The notes beneath the pieces were generated by a model that searched no databases, was not told the DNA's origin, and saw only the letters and a list, made by a program, of their open reading frames with translations. DNA of 64,000 nucleotides from Chloromonas sp. AAM2 (lineage: Eukaryota > Chlorophyta > Chlorophyceae > Chlamydomonadales > Chlamydomonadaceae): positions 287-64,286 of the forward strand of contig QAXH01004141.1 of the NCBI GenBank assembly GCA_004335635.1, read 5' to 3'. Position numbers and translations under genes: made by a program. Below are positions 36,378 to 48,700 of the stretch, piece after piece. Each line of letters opens with the position of its first letter. Position 1 is the first letter of the stretch.

Positions 36378-37212
36378 GCCTCGGGTCGTGGCCACGCAGA
36401 TGGGCGGAAGGAGGCTGGCTGGTCCTGACATTTGCCAGACAGCGCCGCCAGTTTGCTCAGTGATGCAAGTGCTCAGTCATCCACCCGGTCATGGCCGGTC
36501 AAGAGGAAGAGGCAAAGTGCTTGTGGTGGTGGTGGTGAGTGGTGGGCCACACACATGGCAATTCTACTGTCGGCGAGAGAGCGTTGTCCAGCGCACAGGA
36601 CGGCAGCCAAGGCGCCGGTTAGGATGCACGGGAAGGGAAACTGGAACAAGTCAGAGATTTTATGGGCGCCAGCGTTGCCGCTCCTGCCCCTCTTCCTCTA
36701 TCTCGGTGGGACCTGACAACTCTCAGTGGTAATGGACCTGATCAAAGATTGGTGGGTTGGAGACAATGGAGCAAATGCAGAGAGGGTTACACACACCGGC
36801 AGTCTGCACATACCAGGAGCGTCAAGAGTGCCACAGCAGCGAGCCGGGCGTGCCTGAGCCCTTTACAAAGTGTGCCCCACACCTTGGCCTCAAGTGGCTC
36901 CATTCATGATGATTGGCCCACTGTAGGCCATTTTCTGTGCGCAGTAGCTAGCTCATTCGGCCACAGTACTTGCGGTGCTAGACTGCTGCACTTGCGTACT
37001 CATTCTTGTCATTTGTAAGAGTGCCTTCCAACACGTAATGCCTGAATGGGCACCTTTGACCTTGTACACTTCCTTTCTTTTCTGATCCGGACCTTGCCGC
37101 ATGTCACACATGCCATGCCATGCTGGCAATTCATTTGCCACACTGAGCTTCATACGCTGTACAGAAAGGACCAGAGGCACACGATTAGCCCAGGCGCGAG
37201 TTCAACTGTTTA

Positions 37213-37444
37213 CAGTGCCTAATTTAGTCTGTAGGCGAGCGTGCAGTGATTCATCGTCTGGCGGTGAGCTGCACACCTGCTATGCAGGTGGTTGCTTGTC
37301 ATGACCCACTTGCTTGCTGGAGCGTTTGGCACAGTGAACGCGTTAGCGCACAGCTATCAGCTCAGACACTTTTCGACCATTTGCAGAGCTCATGTCAGTC
37401 TGTAGGTGAGCGTGCAAGAATTCATTGTCTGGCAGTGACCTGAT
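37213..37444. repeat. Diverged direct duplication, about 44 bp, spaced 188 bp
   Basis: GTCTGTAGGCGAGCGTGCA followed by TTCATCGTCTGGCGGTGA near 37228 is matched by GTCTGTAGGTGAGCGTGCA and TTCATTGTCTGGCAGTGA near 37397, with a few base changes. Non-coding as far as seen. Confidence 0.7.
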
Positions 37445-39867
37445 GCATCGTGCAAAGGGCATCTGTCAATGGTTTTGAACGTGGTGTGGAAGAACGTTGG
37501 TCGAGTTGGTCGGGCCTGCCCTGTTGGCAGTTGAAGATCCGGTCTTCTTTTGCCCTCTGTGCTCTGAGGCCGCGCATGTTCAGTTTAACTGCGGCTATGC
37601 AGGTGCACACGTGCCTGGAGCATTTTCAACCAACGTTCTTATGTGAGCAGTGACTCGCCACGCACTTCCTTTGCATGTAGGACTGTCCTGGCAACTGGCA
37701 CACAATAAGTGTGTCTGATGGGAGCACGCTGCTGTCCAGGAGGCTAGCTTCTGTTGCTCATTTCAATGCTTCACGCTCCATGCATTTGCCTCTCTTATAA
37801 AGCGCCTCTAACTGGGCTAATTGTTGGGGTGATTCAAGGATTCCTCCATACCTGATGCCTAACTTCTTACCCCTCCAATCCTTGGACGAGTCAGTGGCCT
37901 AATTTTCCCTTCATGTAATTCTGCCAGTGTGCTCGTGACAGCGTGTAAAAGGAGGCAGCGCAAGTAGTTGATATTTGCGTTGGACGTGCGTCTTGGTGTG
38001 CACTCCCTCCTTGTAACATGTGTGAAGCACTTTGTGTGGCGGACGGGCTGCCCGTGTGTCAATGCTGACACATAAGGGCAGGTGTGCCTGGTGTTCAGAG
38101 CGCGTTTGTTCGGCAGCAGGCACGTTTGTTGCTTGGTTAATCTTAACTGCCAATTCGGGCCGACTTTCAAAACACAAGCTATTGGCAAAAATAAGAGAAT
38201 TACGACCTTGAGCATGGGTGCACTATGCACCTCAAAACGGCCAGTCTTGTGTGTGTAGACAGTGCGTTGGGTGAGGCTGTACATCACATGGATGAAGCTG
38301 TACATCAGCACGAAATGTACAAAGGGCAGATGGTTCATTAAAAATCAAGTAGGCATTTAGACGTAATGGCAGACTAACTGACACACAATTAGCATAGCTG
38401 CAAATTTTCAATCAGATAGCGTGGTGTGCTAGTATTAGCCGGTGCAGTTGGTACTAGGAGTTCTACCACGGTACATTTGGCACCAGCCAGCAGCGTGGCT
38501 AGCTAGCATTGGCACGGTTAGCACAAACTCCTAGCCACATTGCCAACTTACAGAGCCAACAGCATGCTGATGTCAACAGGTCACCAAGACCAACATGCAG
38601 GTGGTTCTGACGGTGCGCAACAAGCATGTGTGCTAGCAAGTCTGCTGACCCTGCGGCTAGGATTCTCCTAGCCGGTTGTTAGACCTGTAAGCACCTCGTG
38701 TTATCATTCCGAGACATTTGAAGAGTGCAGGATCTGATGCTATCCTCCTATGTTTGGTCATGCGCAGCAGCGGTGTCAACAATGTCTGCTGCTGACCAAG
38801 ACCAATTCTAACCGCTATGGCACTTGTGGAGCGCAAACCAGTCCAGTGCATGAGGGCTGGTCAGCAAGTTTAGGGCTTTCACTTCACCCTCTCTTGGCCT
38901 GTATAGATGCAGTCTGAAGTGTGAGAGAACGTCTGTCTCGTCTGTCATGGACACAGATCAGTGTCCACATCTTTTTAGTCGGGCCTGCCACATGAAGCAT
39001 TCCACATAGTGCATTCCACACGAAGACAACTGCACAGCATTGATAACGCTTCTGCAACAGTGCAGAACTGGACGTTCAAGTTGCAGTGGACTAAGTTCAA
39101 ACCTCTATTCAAAACCCGTTTTGCAACGGAGAGGAGGGCAGCATTGAGGGATCATACCACGTATCACTGAGAAAGGCTGCTTATACTGAGGGAAGCGCGG
39201 AAAGAGAGGTTTTTACGACAGTCACCCTAAGCCCTAAACTCATGGCTAAACCCTCATTTCAAAACGTGTTTCTAGGTCTAAATTGGCACGATCGCAGGTG
39301 ACGTTGCCGGGAGAGATCCTGTAACCTTTATGGGGCAGTGGCCGGGAAGGTCAGCGCTTGCGTCAAAGTCCGTGTGAGCCCGTTCTGGGCAGCGCCTGCT
39401 TGGAGCCCGCGGTGCATGAGGTCCGCTTAGTGGAAATTGGGTGGCCTCATGCCTAAGAAGGGGGGGAACGCCTCAGGCTGGCGACAGAGCAGGGTTACTT
39501 CCTGCCGTGGGCGGCCTCGCAGATCACGTAGCCTTGGGTGCATGCGGGTCAACCTTGACGTGTGCGTTGCACGACCCGGTTGCTTTTGTGCTCATGTCAT
39601 GCATGCATACATGCCGCAGACTGCACCCTTGCCTGTCACCATACACCATGCACACTGCCAGACTACGTCACCATGCACATTGCCAGAATGATTTCAGTTG
39701 AGAACACCGACTGCCTTGGTTGGTGCAACTCCACCTGGTGTGCCACCACGCTTGACATTATCCAGCCTTCCGCTGCTGACACTGGCTACTGCTTCTGCAT
39801 TGCTTAAGCTGCATGTGCCAAGCGAGGTGATCACCCAGCCGAGACCTGTCTTGACCAACCTGACAGG

Positions 39868-39872
39868 TTACA
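39868..39872 (-). terminator. Candidate polyadenylation signal (TGTAA) of the DEAD-box helicase
   Basis: TGTAA on the minus strand about 330 nt downstream of the helicase stop codon. Fits the pattern seen for the other genes in the window. Confidence 0.35.
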
Positions 39873-40200
39873 AGGACCTGCTCGTAGGCAAGCCTGTATG
39901 CATACTGACCAATATCTGCAGTTGAAAAAGCTATGTGCCCATGGGCAAAGTACCCACCCTGCTCACTTCATGCACGTGCTATCCAGGTTCCTTACGTGCA
40001 CTGCACAAGCTGTCCTGCATTGTAAGATAGTTGCTTTCCTGCTGCCATGGTTGCATATGTGACAAACTGCTACCATCTCCGGGCACTGCTGGCCTCGTCA
40101 CCCAGCACTCGCTGATCAGTGGCTTTCATAACTCTTGGAAGTCAGTGGTTCCTATGAATTCAGTGTCTCAAGACATCGCAAACCAAACCAGCACCAAGCC

Positions 40201-43200
40201 TCATTCATCATCGTCACTTCCAAATGTGACCTTTGATGCCTTGGCTGTGAAATCAACGTCCTTGAAATGTGCACCGTACAGCTTGCTCTCCTTCTTTTTA
40301 ACAGCCGTGCCAAAGTTGAGCAGGTCTTTGGGCACCTGCATGACACAGACGCCATGCAGAAGATGGAAAGCGATTGCCACGCGGCCCTGTCCCAACCGGA
40401 GCCAACATGGTTCAAAAAATCCCCAACTCGCTATCCAGCCTGGATGTGTTGCTGAATGCGCTGAAGTGTGCAATGCGTGTGGCAGTCATACACCGACAGT
40501 TCCTGCTTCGGCTACCCAGGCCTCCCACGCGATGTTCGATGCTGCACGTCATGCACAAGCAAACTGCCTTCCTCACCTCTTGCCCCGCCTCTCTGAGCAC
40601 ATTTATGAGCTCGCCCGCCCGCGGCTTGTCCGCCCCAGCTTGGAAAAACGTGTGTGCAATGCCTGGGGAACAGAATTGCAACGAAAGCAGCACTTGAACA
40701 CGACAATCTCATTTAATCACTCCACTGCAGTCACAATGAAAGGACTATGTAAGCCTATGTAATGTTGAACACAACTGGAACCCGATTGCCAGCAATCCCT
40801 CGTCACTATGCAGGCGCACACACCTGTCTTGCCCGCTCTCCCTGTCCTGCCGATCCTGTGCACATAGTCCTCAGTGGTCAGGGGGAACGAATAGTTGATG
40901 ACCACCTGTGGCCACGTGCAGAGCAACACATCTACAAACAGTCAAAGCCGAGCACATGACCCCATCTGGCTCAGCTTGCTGTCAAGTATGGCTGGCACAC
41001 CAAACCGACTGCTGTGCTACTGCGGCCTGAGCCTCACAGCTGGCGCATGGCTCTATTGTCATTCACTGTCTATGTCAGCCTGAAGTAACCAAACAGACAG
41101 TAGATGCAAATGCAAACAGCCTGGATGCAACCCATTAGACGCTGGTTGGCTCGCAAGGTTCTTTTTGCTTTGCAGCAGCAGCCTTACCTCTACATCAGGA
41201 ATGTCCAGGCCCCGTGCGGCCACATCGGTGGCAATGAGCAGCGGCACTGTTCCGCTCTTGAAGGCCTCCACCGCCGCCGTGCGCTGCCCCTGGCTGATGT
41301 CGCCGTGGATGGCACCGCACTGCAACCAAGGTTTACAAGGCAGCAAATGAGCATTTTTTTCGGGCCATCTTCAGTCTTGTGACTGCTCGGTCACAACTGG
41401 GTTTGGTGAAGACACTTACATACTGTGGTGCCACTTGTTATGACCATTACCAGTCAGCTACTCATCTGGTGGGCATCACAGGCAATGCCGCCCAAGTCCA
41501 CCTGGGTCCCTGCTTTGTTGCCGGGACTTGACTGGTGTGCATGCTGCCCACAAGCGCCTGCCAAGCCTCCCTGTGCGCACCTTCCATCCTCTCCTATTGA
41601 GGAGTTGCTCGACGCGTGGTGCTTCCTTCTTGTACAGCACAAAAATGATGATGCGGTTCTTGCGCGATGAGTGGTGCTTGGTCAGCAGCTGGAGCAGGCG
41701 ATCGTCCCGTGCATGGGGCTCTATAACCTCAACATGCTGCGGACATGGGCACAAGCACACATGCATGCTTGAAATCTGGCAACCGACACGTGCAGCTGGT
41801 GCATGCCATAGGCCAACAATGTCCGGCTCCAGGCTTGCTGTTAACCCAGGCAAGCTACGTTGCATTGCATATTGATTCTCGGACACCAAGCCTCCCTGAG
41901 CCAAGCTTTGACGTCCGAAACCGTGGCCACCCTCGACCCATCAGACATCGCCGACATGTTTTCTCCAGGCATTGTTGAGCTGCGCCTGCTCTCACAGCCT
42001 GCCTCTGCACAGCAACCATCTGAAGGCCCCTTCAGCAAGGCATGTGCCTGCACGCATTGCCCTGTGGTGGGTTGCTTCAACAAGGCTGTGTGTACATGCC
42101 CCCTCCGGCTGACCTGAGTGATGCTGTGTGACGCCGCCAGGTCCTGACTGCCTATGGTGACCTTAATGGGCGAGGTAAGGAAGGCGGCAGCCAGCTTCTG
42201 CACCGCCTGGGGCCACGTGGCGCTGAACATGAGCGTCTGGCGGTCTGAGCGAACCTGCGCACATGAAGGGTTGACATGCATCGGCTGGTGTTGACACGCA
42301 CCGGCTGTGCCAACACAAGCACATTGCATCAGGGGCAAGGGTGCACCTGTTGGTAAGGTTACCCACTGTTGTACCATAGGCCAGACTAAAAAGGACGTGA
42401 ACCCGTGACACCCTCAGACTACTCACTACTGCCATGCCGGGCTGGCTGGGGCCAAGGTATGTGGAGGGCATGTAGTCAAAACGAGGGAGGGGCTGTGACC
42501 GATTGCCACTTACCGTGCTGGAGATTGCCTTGATGTGCGGTTCAAAGCCCAAGTCCAACATGCGGTCTGCCTCGTCCAACACAAGGTAGGTCACCTCCTG
42601 TAGGACAGGGTGGAGGGGGGCAGTTGCGTTGGATACACAACCAGCGTGTCTTGGCCAACTGCAGGCATCAGCTCCATCAAAATGCTTCACATAAACCTAG
42701 TGGGTGAACAGCTGCCTTCGTAGTGAAAACCAACCCAATCTTAGTCCAAGTCTCCTTGCCAGCAAACTCAACATTGCCAAGCAGCCCCCCAGATGGTGAA
42801 ATCCACCTAATCCCAGTCCTGGCCTCTTTGCCAGCACAGGTAGCTGTGCTTGCCCTGATAGGCACCGCAGCCACAGGCTGTCTCGCCATGCCGCGCTGCA
42901 TTCGCCCCCCATTCCCGGTCCACTCACGAACAGCCTGCAGACCCCCTCCTGCATGAGGTCCTCCAGGCGCCCCGGGGTGCCCACCACCACCTCCACGCCC
43001 CGCTTCAGGGCCTCCACCTGCTCCCGCTTGGGCACGCCCCCGTACACGCACACGCTGCGCACGCCGCACTGACTGCCCGCGTCTACAAGAACCTGAAACG
43101 AGAAAGACAGGGAAGCACACAAGGGTGTCCTGTAAGGCCCGGACAAGAGCATCAGACATGCTGATCTGTGTGCTTGATTGGCAGCAATACCAGGGGCTGC

Positions 43201-45270
43201 AGGGGGTGAGCACCAACGTCCACTATGACTGGCTCCTCGAGTACAGCAAACGGAACCTCTGTGACGACTGTACCATGCACCTGCAGCCTGTACAGGCAGG
43301 GCTGCCCCCCACGCAGACCAGCTGAGCTGCACAGTGCGCACAGGAGCCTTTCATCCTTGCTCGCTCACCTGGTTGATCTGCAGCGCCAGCTCGCGTGTGG
43401 GCGCCATGACGATGGCATAGGGCCCCTTGCCCTTGCCCACCACACCCGCCGCCCTCTGCGCCTCGATGTGTGTGAGCATGGGCAGACCAAACCCTAGTGT
43501 CTTGCCACTGCCCGTGGCTGCAATGCCAATCAGGTCACGGCCGGAGAGAATGATGGGCCAGACCTGCAGCAGAGGACAGGAACACATCATTGATGATTAT
43601 GCAAATACACATTGACTTTGGAGTTGCACAGGTGACACCACGGATTTCACCACGGATGCACCCTTGCAACATGAGTGGGTGCATCCTTTCCCCCCAATGC
43701 CCCGGTGCCAATAGAATAAGCGCATCTCTGACTTGTTCATCATGGCATGCCCTGGTACTAGCATCACTGACCTCGGCCGCCAGCACTTGAACTGTACAAG
43801 TGTTACCTAGCACACAGGAAACTGTGTCAACAAGCACAAGAGCAGGCGACGGAGGGGCGAGATGCACACCTGACTTTGGATGGGCGAGGGAGTGGTGAAA
43901 TCACGGCAAGAATGAAGCATCTTGGCGGGCAGCCCTGTGTGCTCAAACTTGGTGTAGGGCCAGAAACGAGTTGAAGCACAGCCCACCCCCTCAACTGTCG
44001 TTTCACGTTTGGTTCGGAGCTCCAATACCTGCATTGCACGCAACACAGCCAAGGCACAAGGGTGAACCTGCGTCCAACAGTCGACGGCAAGGGCTAACAG
44101 GGCTCCTAGTATTGTGCAGATGGTCACAATTCAGTCGAGTCATGCGTGGTCATCAGTCATGGTGGTAAAAACAATCCGATAAGGAGTGCACTTTGTGCAG
44201 AGTTCCATTCAGCTGTTTAGGCCTGCTACCGATTAGCAGCTACTGCCATGCTGGTGTTTCGCGCAAAGGGGTTCTGGCAACGTCATTGCTTGTTCCTATC
44301 GTGTTTTTAACACTTGACAGATGCAGGCCAGCACTGAAACAGATCTGCTGAGCCCCATGTGACCAGGCCCTATGACAGCCGAGCGTCTGCCGCCTACTGC
44401 CAGCTTTGCAGCACCTGCTGTCCAGGTTTAACTGCTCCTGCCTGCCCAGCACATGCCATACACTGGCAACCACCCCTCTTCGCTTGTTGCCCAGTGCTGC
44501 TGACAACGCCTTTGTCCATTTGCAGACAATTTCCTCCTGTTTGTCTGCTTGTTGCCGGCCGTTGCGCCTGCCTACCAAGATGTCCTGCTGCCACCTGCTA
44601 CTGCGCGGCTGCTACAGTGCGCTGTTATGGGCCGCCATCAACCCACTGCCTGGCGACCGCACCTTGGCATCAGTGAGCGATGTAATCTCTGCATGAGGCT
44701 TAAACAAGTCCTTCACAATTCGCTTGCCAGACTTGGCAAGGTTGGCATCTCCCACGTCAGCTAGGGCATGAAGGTCAACTTCATCATCGGCGCCCTGGGG
44801 CTTGGCTGCGCCATTAGCCTGCTTTGACTTCTTAGCTGGCTTTGGCTGGACTTCTTCTACTTCTGCAATGATTCATTGGGCGAACGGAACAGAGAGTTTG
44901 AGCAGCGGCAAAAGCGCTTTGGAGGAGGCATGAAGCCCAGTTGAAAAGCAGCGCAACCATCTCTCAGTCTGGCATGGTGCTGATGGCATCAGACTACACA
45001 TGGCACCATGTGACACCCAGAGTGCTGATGCCAGTAAGCTAGAAGGCTATGCTTACCAGCTGCTTCAGCTTTAGCTGGCCGCTTTTTGCTGGGCACTGCC
45101 TCAGCTGGCTCCTCAACTGTTGGCTGGTCCACAGCGTCCACTTGCTTCTGTAACTTCTTCACCTTCTTGCTAAACTTAGCTATCTGTTCTTCATCACCAG
45201 CAGCCTGTGCCTTCTTCAGCTTTTTGCTGAACTTGGCTAAACGCTCAGCTGCTGTGCCTTCTGCTGCCAT
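40201..45270 (-). CDS. DBP3: DEAD-box RNA helicase, Dbp3 / plant RH5 (STRS1) type
   Basis: ATP-dependent RNA helicase, probably nucleolar and acting in pre-rRNA processing, as Dbp3 does. Twelve exons in phase: 45057-45270, 44663-44862, 43870-44028, 43369-43563, 42928-43092, 42514-42597, 42114-42254, 41581-41736, 41188-41319, 40824-40905, 40577-40662 and 40201-40335; 582 residues. The N-terminal ~140 residues are Lys/Ala/Glu-rich ([20 protein letters not shown]), likely nucleolar targeting. Motifs: Q motif [22 protein letters not shown] (206-213); Ia, PTRELALQ; Ib, TPGRLED; II, DEAD (319-322); III, SAT (350-352); [28 protein letters not shown] (498-505). The tail [27 protein letters not shown] is diagnostic for RH5/Dbp3. 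The frame stays open upstream of the chosen ATG, so an earlier start is possible. Divergent from AMPD. Confidence 0.96.
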
Positions 45271-45747
45271 GGCGGCTGCCGCCGGGACTTGGAAGCTTGT
45301 CCGGTCACTGATGCCAGGCGCGGGAGTATAAGCTGCAAAGCAGTGTCCAGTAACTAAGGCTGGGCGGCTGCTAGATGTCTTGGCTGCCAAACAAGTAAGA
45401 ATCAGTCCGGGCACCGGGAGGTTATGGTGTATGGTTTGTAAACCAAGGCGCGACAAAGCAAGGTAGTGTAGATGTACATACAGTATAAGTTTTTGCTCGC
45501 AAAAGGCTGCACAGTTTCCTGCACGTGTGTATGGCGGGCCCGTTACTTTGGAAAATGCCAGTCGCGATGCGATGTGCGATGCCGTTGGCAAGAACGAAGC
45601 ACGGTCAGAACTTGCACAGTCTATTCATCGCGACTGGTACACGCACAAGGCGCACCTCTTTCTTAGGTTGTCTAGCCACCGCCAGTTGTCTCCTTTCGGG
45701 GGCACAGGCTCGGCGGTGGCAGCTCACGGTTGATCACTTACAGAGCG
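45271..45747. promoter_or_regulatory. Shared upstream region of the divergent helicase and AMP deaminase genes
   Basis: About 480 bp lie between the two start codons, so both promoters and 5' untranslated regions should be here. The helicase frame stays open into this region on the minus strand, so part of it could be coding if an earlier ATG is used. No distinct promoter motif was identified. Confidence 0.5.
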
Positions 45748-48700
45748 ATGGCGTCCTCCTCTCAAACCTCGTCGGGCACGCTAGTTTTTGGAGCTGGGTT
45801 GGTCATCGGGTCGGCAATTGCATTTGGCGCAGCTTACGCTGTCAGCCGCCATGCCATGCAACAGCTAGATGACGGCCGTGCCAGAGCCCGTCGGTCATCC
45901 CGGTGGGTTGTCTCGCTCGTGGGGTTTGCAGGTCATCACTAGGTTTTACGTGGCATGCGTCAGATCGGTCTGCATTAAACACTGTGCAGGCACCACAGCC
46001 CCAGCAAGCGCAGGTCCGAAGAATACTATTCCTCCAGGGCTGACTCACACGCTCATCCTGTGGTAAGTTTGTGTGTCGCTTGTGCAGCCAGGGCTTGCAT
46101 GGCTGTCGGTTGCTGAGTGCTCCGCAGAACACCTGTTGCTACTGGTTGTTGCGTATCAACTGTTTTCAATGCGTCCAAAATTCAGGAGACTGCCAACGGT
46201 CATGTTGGCCAGGGCAATGGCAGCATGTCCGAGCTTCAAGCTAAGCGGCCCCTCAGCATTACAGCAGCGTACTCCCAGCATGTCGACCCCATCATGGCAT
46301 CACCTCGGAACGCAGCCCTTGTGCAGGTACGCAAGCTGGAACAGTTACCAAAGTTAATAACCCAGCTAGCACATTAGCTAGCTAAGGCTGGCCGGCGGTG
46401 CATCACCCTGGGCAACAGGGCAAGTAATGTGCAAGCAAGTTCAGTACATCTGCTGTACGTTTTGAGCAGACACATCCGTTGCCTGGCTGTGCTTGCAGCG
46501 GGATGCTGTGGATGGGGAGGACACCATGTTGGACGGGAGACGTGAAACCGAACCCCAACTAGAGGTAAGCTGTAAGGGACACAGTGTATGGGCTCCATGG
46601 CAAGGACAAGTACTACTGAGCCAGCGTGAGCACGACTCTGGTCGCTACTAGAGCTAGTGTTGCACTGTAACTGTGCCACGGCCTGGACATCAAGCGAGCA
46701 CAATTCAGCAGTTCCATCAATTTGCAGCAGGTTTGTGTCAGGGTATCAATCTCAAGAGTTCTTACCGGGTCTGTACAGGAGATGCCCTGGTGATGGGCTG
46801 AACCGCTATACTGAGGCTGAGGCAGGCAGCAAGGCTGGCCAGGGCCACTGTTGCTCGGCCCTCAAGCAGTGAATGACGGACTGTTTCGCAGGACCTGCAC
46901 CCCCATGTCAGTGCGAATGGCCTGGCGGGCGCAGCGGCGTTTGCTGCCCTGGCGTCCACCCCTGTCACCGGCCAGACAGTCACACAGCCCTTTGCTGCGG
47001 CCGTGGGCTCACCAGGGTCCGTGCCCTTCTTCGCCTCGGCACCTCCTGCAGACCGAGCGAACAAGGTGACAAGGGCGATGCGGGCAGGGACACACCAACA
47101 GGCCGCGCAGGCCACACAGGACGCAAGCGTACGCACGCACAAGCGTTCGTGTGTTTTGGGTACCAGTACATGGGCAGAGCTGCATGTTGAGGGCTGAACA
47201 GCCGTGATCACTGTGTTTACTGCCAACAAGAGGGCGTTGCAACCCACCTGCACTGATTACTTGCCAACTGGCACATCACTTGCTGACCATTCCCACAGGC
47301 TGCCCATGAGTTGGTGCGCAACCAGCACAAGGCCACGGCGCACCTCCCGCAGAACGTGAGCAGCGGGAACCTGCAGGCAATGGCGGCAGCGGCCAACAGC
47401 TCGCCCGCAGCCGTGCCCCTGCCGCCGCCTGTGGAGAAGGTGCGGCTAGCAGGAAGGGGGATGGCAGCCATGCTGTGTGCTGACTAGTGCATGGGCACTA
47501 GACTTCTTGATTACGTTTGATAGTTACATAGAGAGGGGGACGCAGGGAGGATAGCTCACCGGGCTTAGGGGCTAGAGGGCGCACATACTTGAGGTGCAGA
47601 TGCAGAATGCACTGATGACCTATTTCGCACATGTAAGGCACAGATGCACGACTTCATCCCATGCATTGGCCTGGCCAGTTGCCAAGTCAGTGTGAGTGTC
47701 AGTGAGTCAGTGTCAGCCGTGATGGAAACTGTGACCTCTGTACCATCATAATTTGTGTGTTGCCTGCCATATGTGCGTGCAGCCGCCTCAGAGCAAGTTT
47801 GGTGACGTTGCCGCGGCCACCAATGAAGAGTACTGCAGGGTCATCACACCGGTAAGCGCACACATGCACACGCGATCGCATGTGCACACGCGCACAAGTG
47901 TTGCTTGTATGTGGGCAGTGGACTGGGCATGGACTGGGCATGCACCTTGGTGACAGGCAGACAGGGAGTGCGGGCACACCTTCTTCCTACTGAGTCACAT
48001 CAGTGCTAAGTTCACCAATGCATGTTGGCATGCTGTACGCATGCAGGAGATGACCATGAACGACGAGATGGAGGAGTCCTGTGCCATGCTGGTGGAGTGC
48101 ATAGAGCTGCGCAAGAAGTGGCTGTTCCAGGTAAGGCCAGTTGTGGTGGGCAGAAGACATGCTAAAGCTTCGCATGTGCAGCGCACGTGTATGCGAAGTC
48201 ATGCCGTTGCTGGGTGCTTGTGTGTAATGCTTTCGTTATTGAGGCCACAGCAGCAGCCATGTATTGTTGGTGGTGGTTATGTCGTGGCTGGGCATGGGCA
48301 GTCACATGCAAACGTGGTAGTGGGCATTGCACAAATCCGGTCGCATGTGTTTCATCAAGTCTGCCTGCCCTTTCATTACATTGGGACAACCTTTTCACGC
48401 TGTAGCATGGAACAAATCTACCACCACAAGGAGTTTCAGGCCCTCTAGCAAGCTCTTGCACGCAACCCTTCTCCATGATGAGAAAGTCAGCCAACCTCTG
48501 CCACGCACACATGGTTGCATGCTGCTGTGCCCCCCTTGCAGCCCGCCTGCAGCCCCGAGATGCGCAAGCATGAGCCCGAGGCCGCCATGCCCAGTGTCGT
48601 GAGCCCCAACCTGCTGCAGTACGCGCCCATACCTGCATCCACACACACATACGAGATGGTGGACGGGGTCATGTGCGTGTATGAGGACGCAACGAGCGAT

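Larger units (their letters stand above)
36378..40200. other. Convergent intergenic region, 3.8 kb
   Basis: Lies between the 3' ends of the 269-residue protein gene and the DEAD-box helicase. It holds a diverged duplication (37213-37256 and 37401-37444), a sequence shared with position 513 (37958-37989), and at about 39060-39430 a stretch with CCCTAA-like pieces and different composition that may be transposon debris. A TTACA (TGTAA on the minus strand) at 39868-39872 is the candidate helicase poly(A) signal. An open frame at 39698-39925 was not supported as a gene. Confidence 0.45.

Noticed and set aside
39220..39265. Interstitial telomere repeat (CCCTAAA-like)
   Set aside because: Only isolated, imperfect pieces without tandem order.
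39698..39925. 75-residue plus-strand open frame with Leu/Ala/Pro-rich sequence
   Set aside because: No family match, no splice partners and no conserved neighbours; likely chance.
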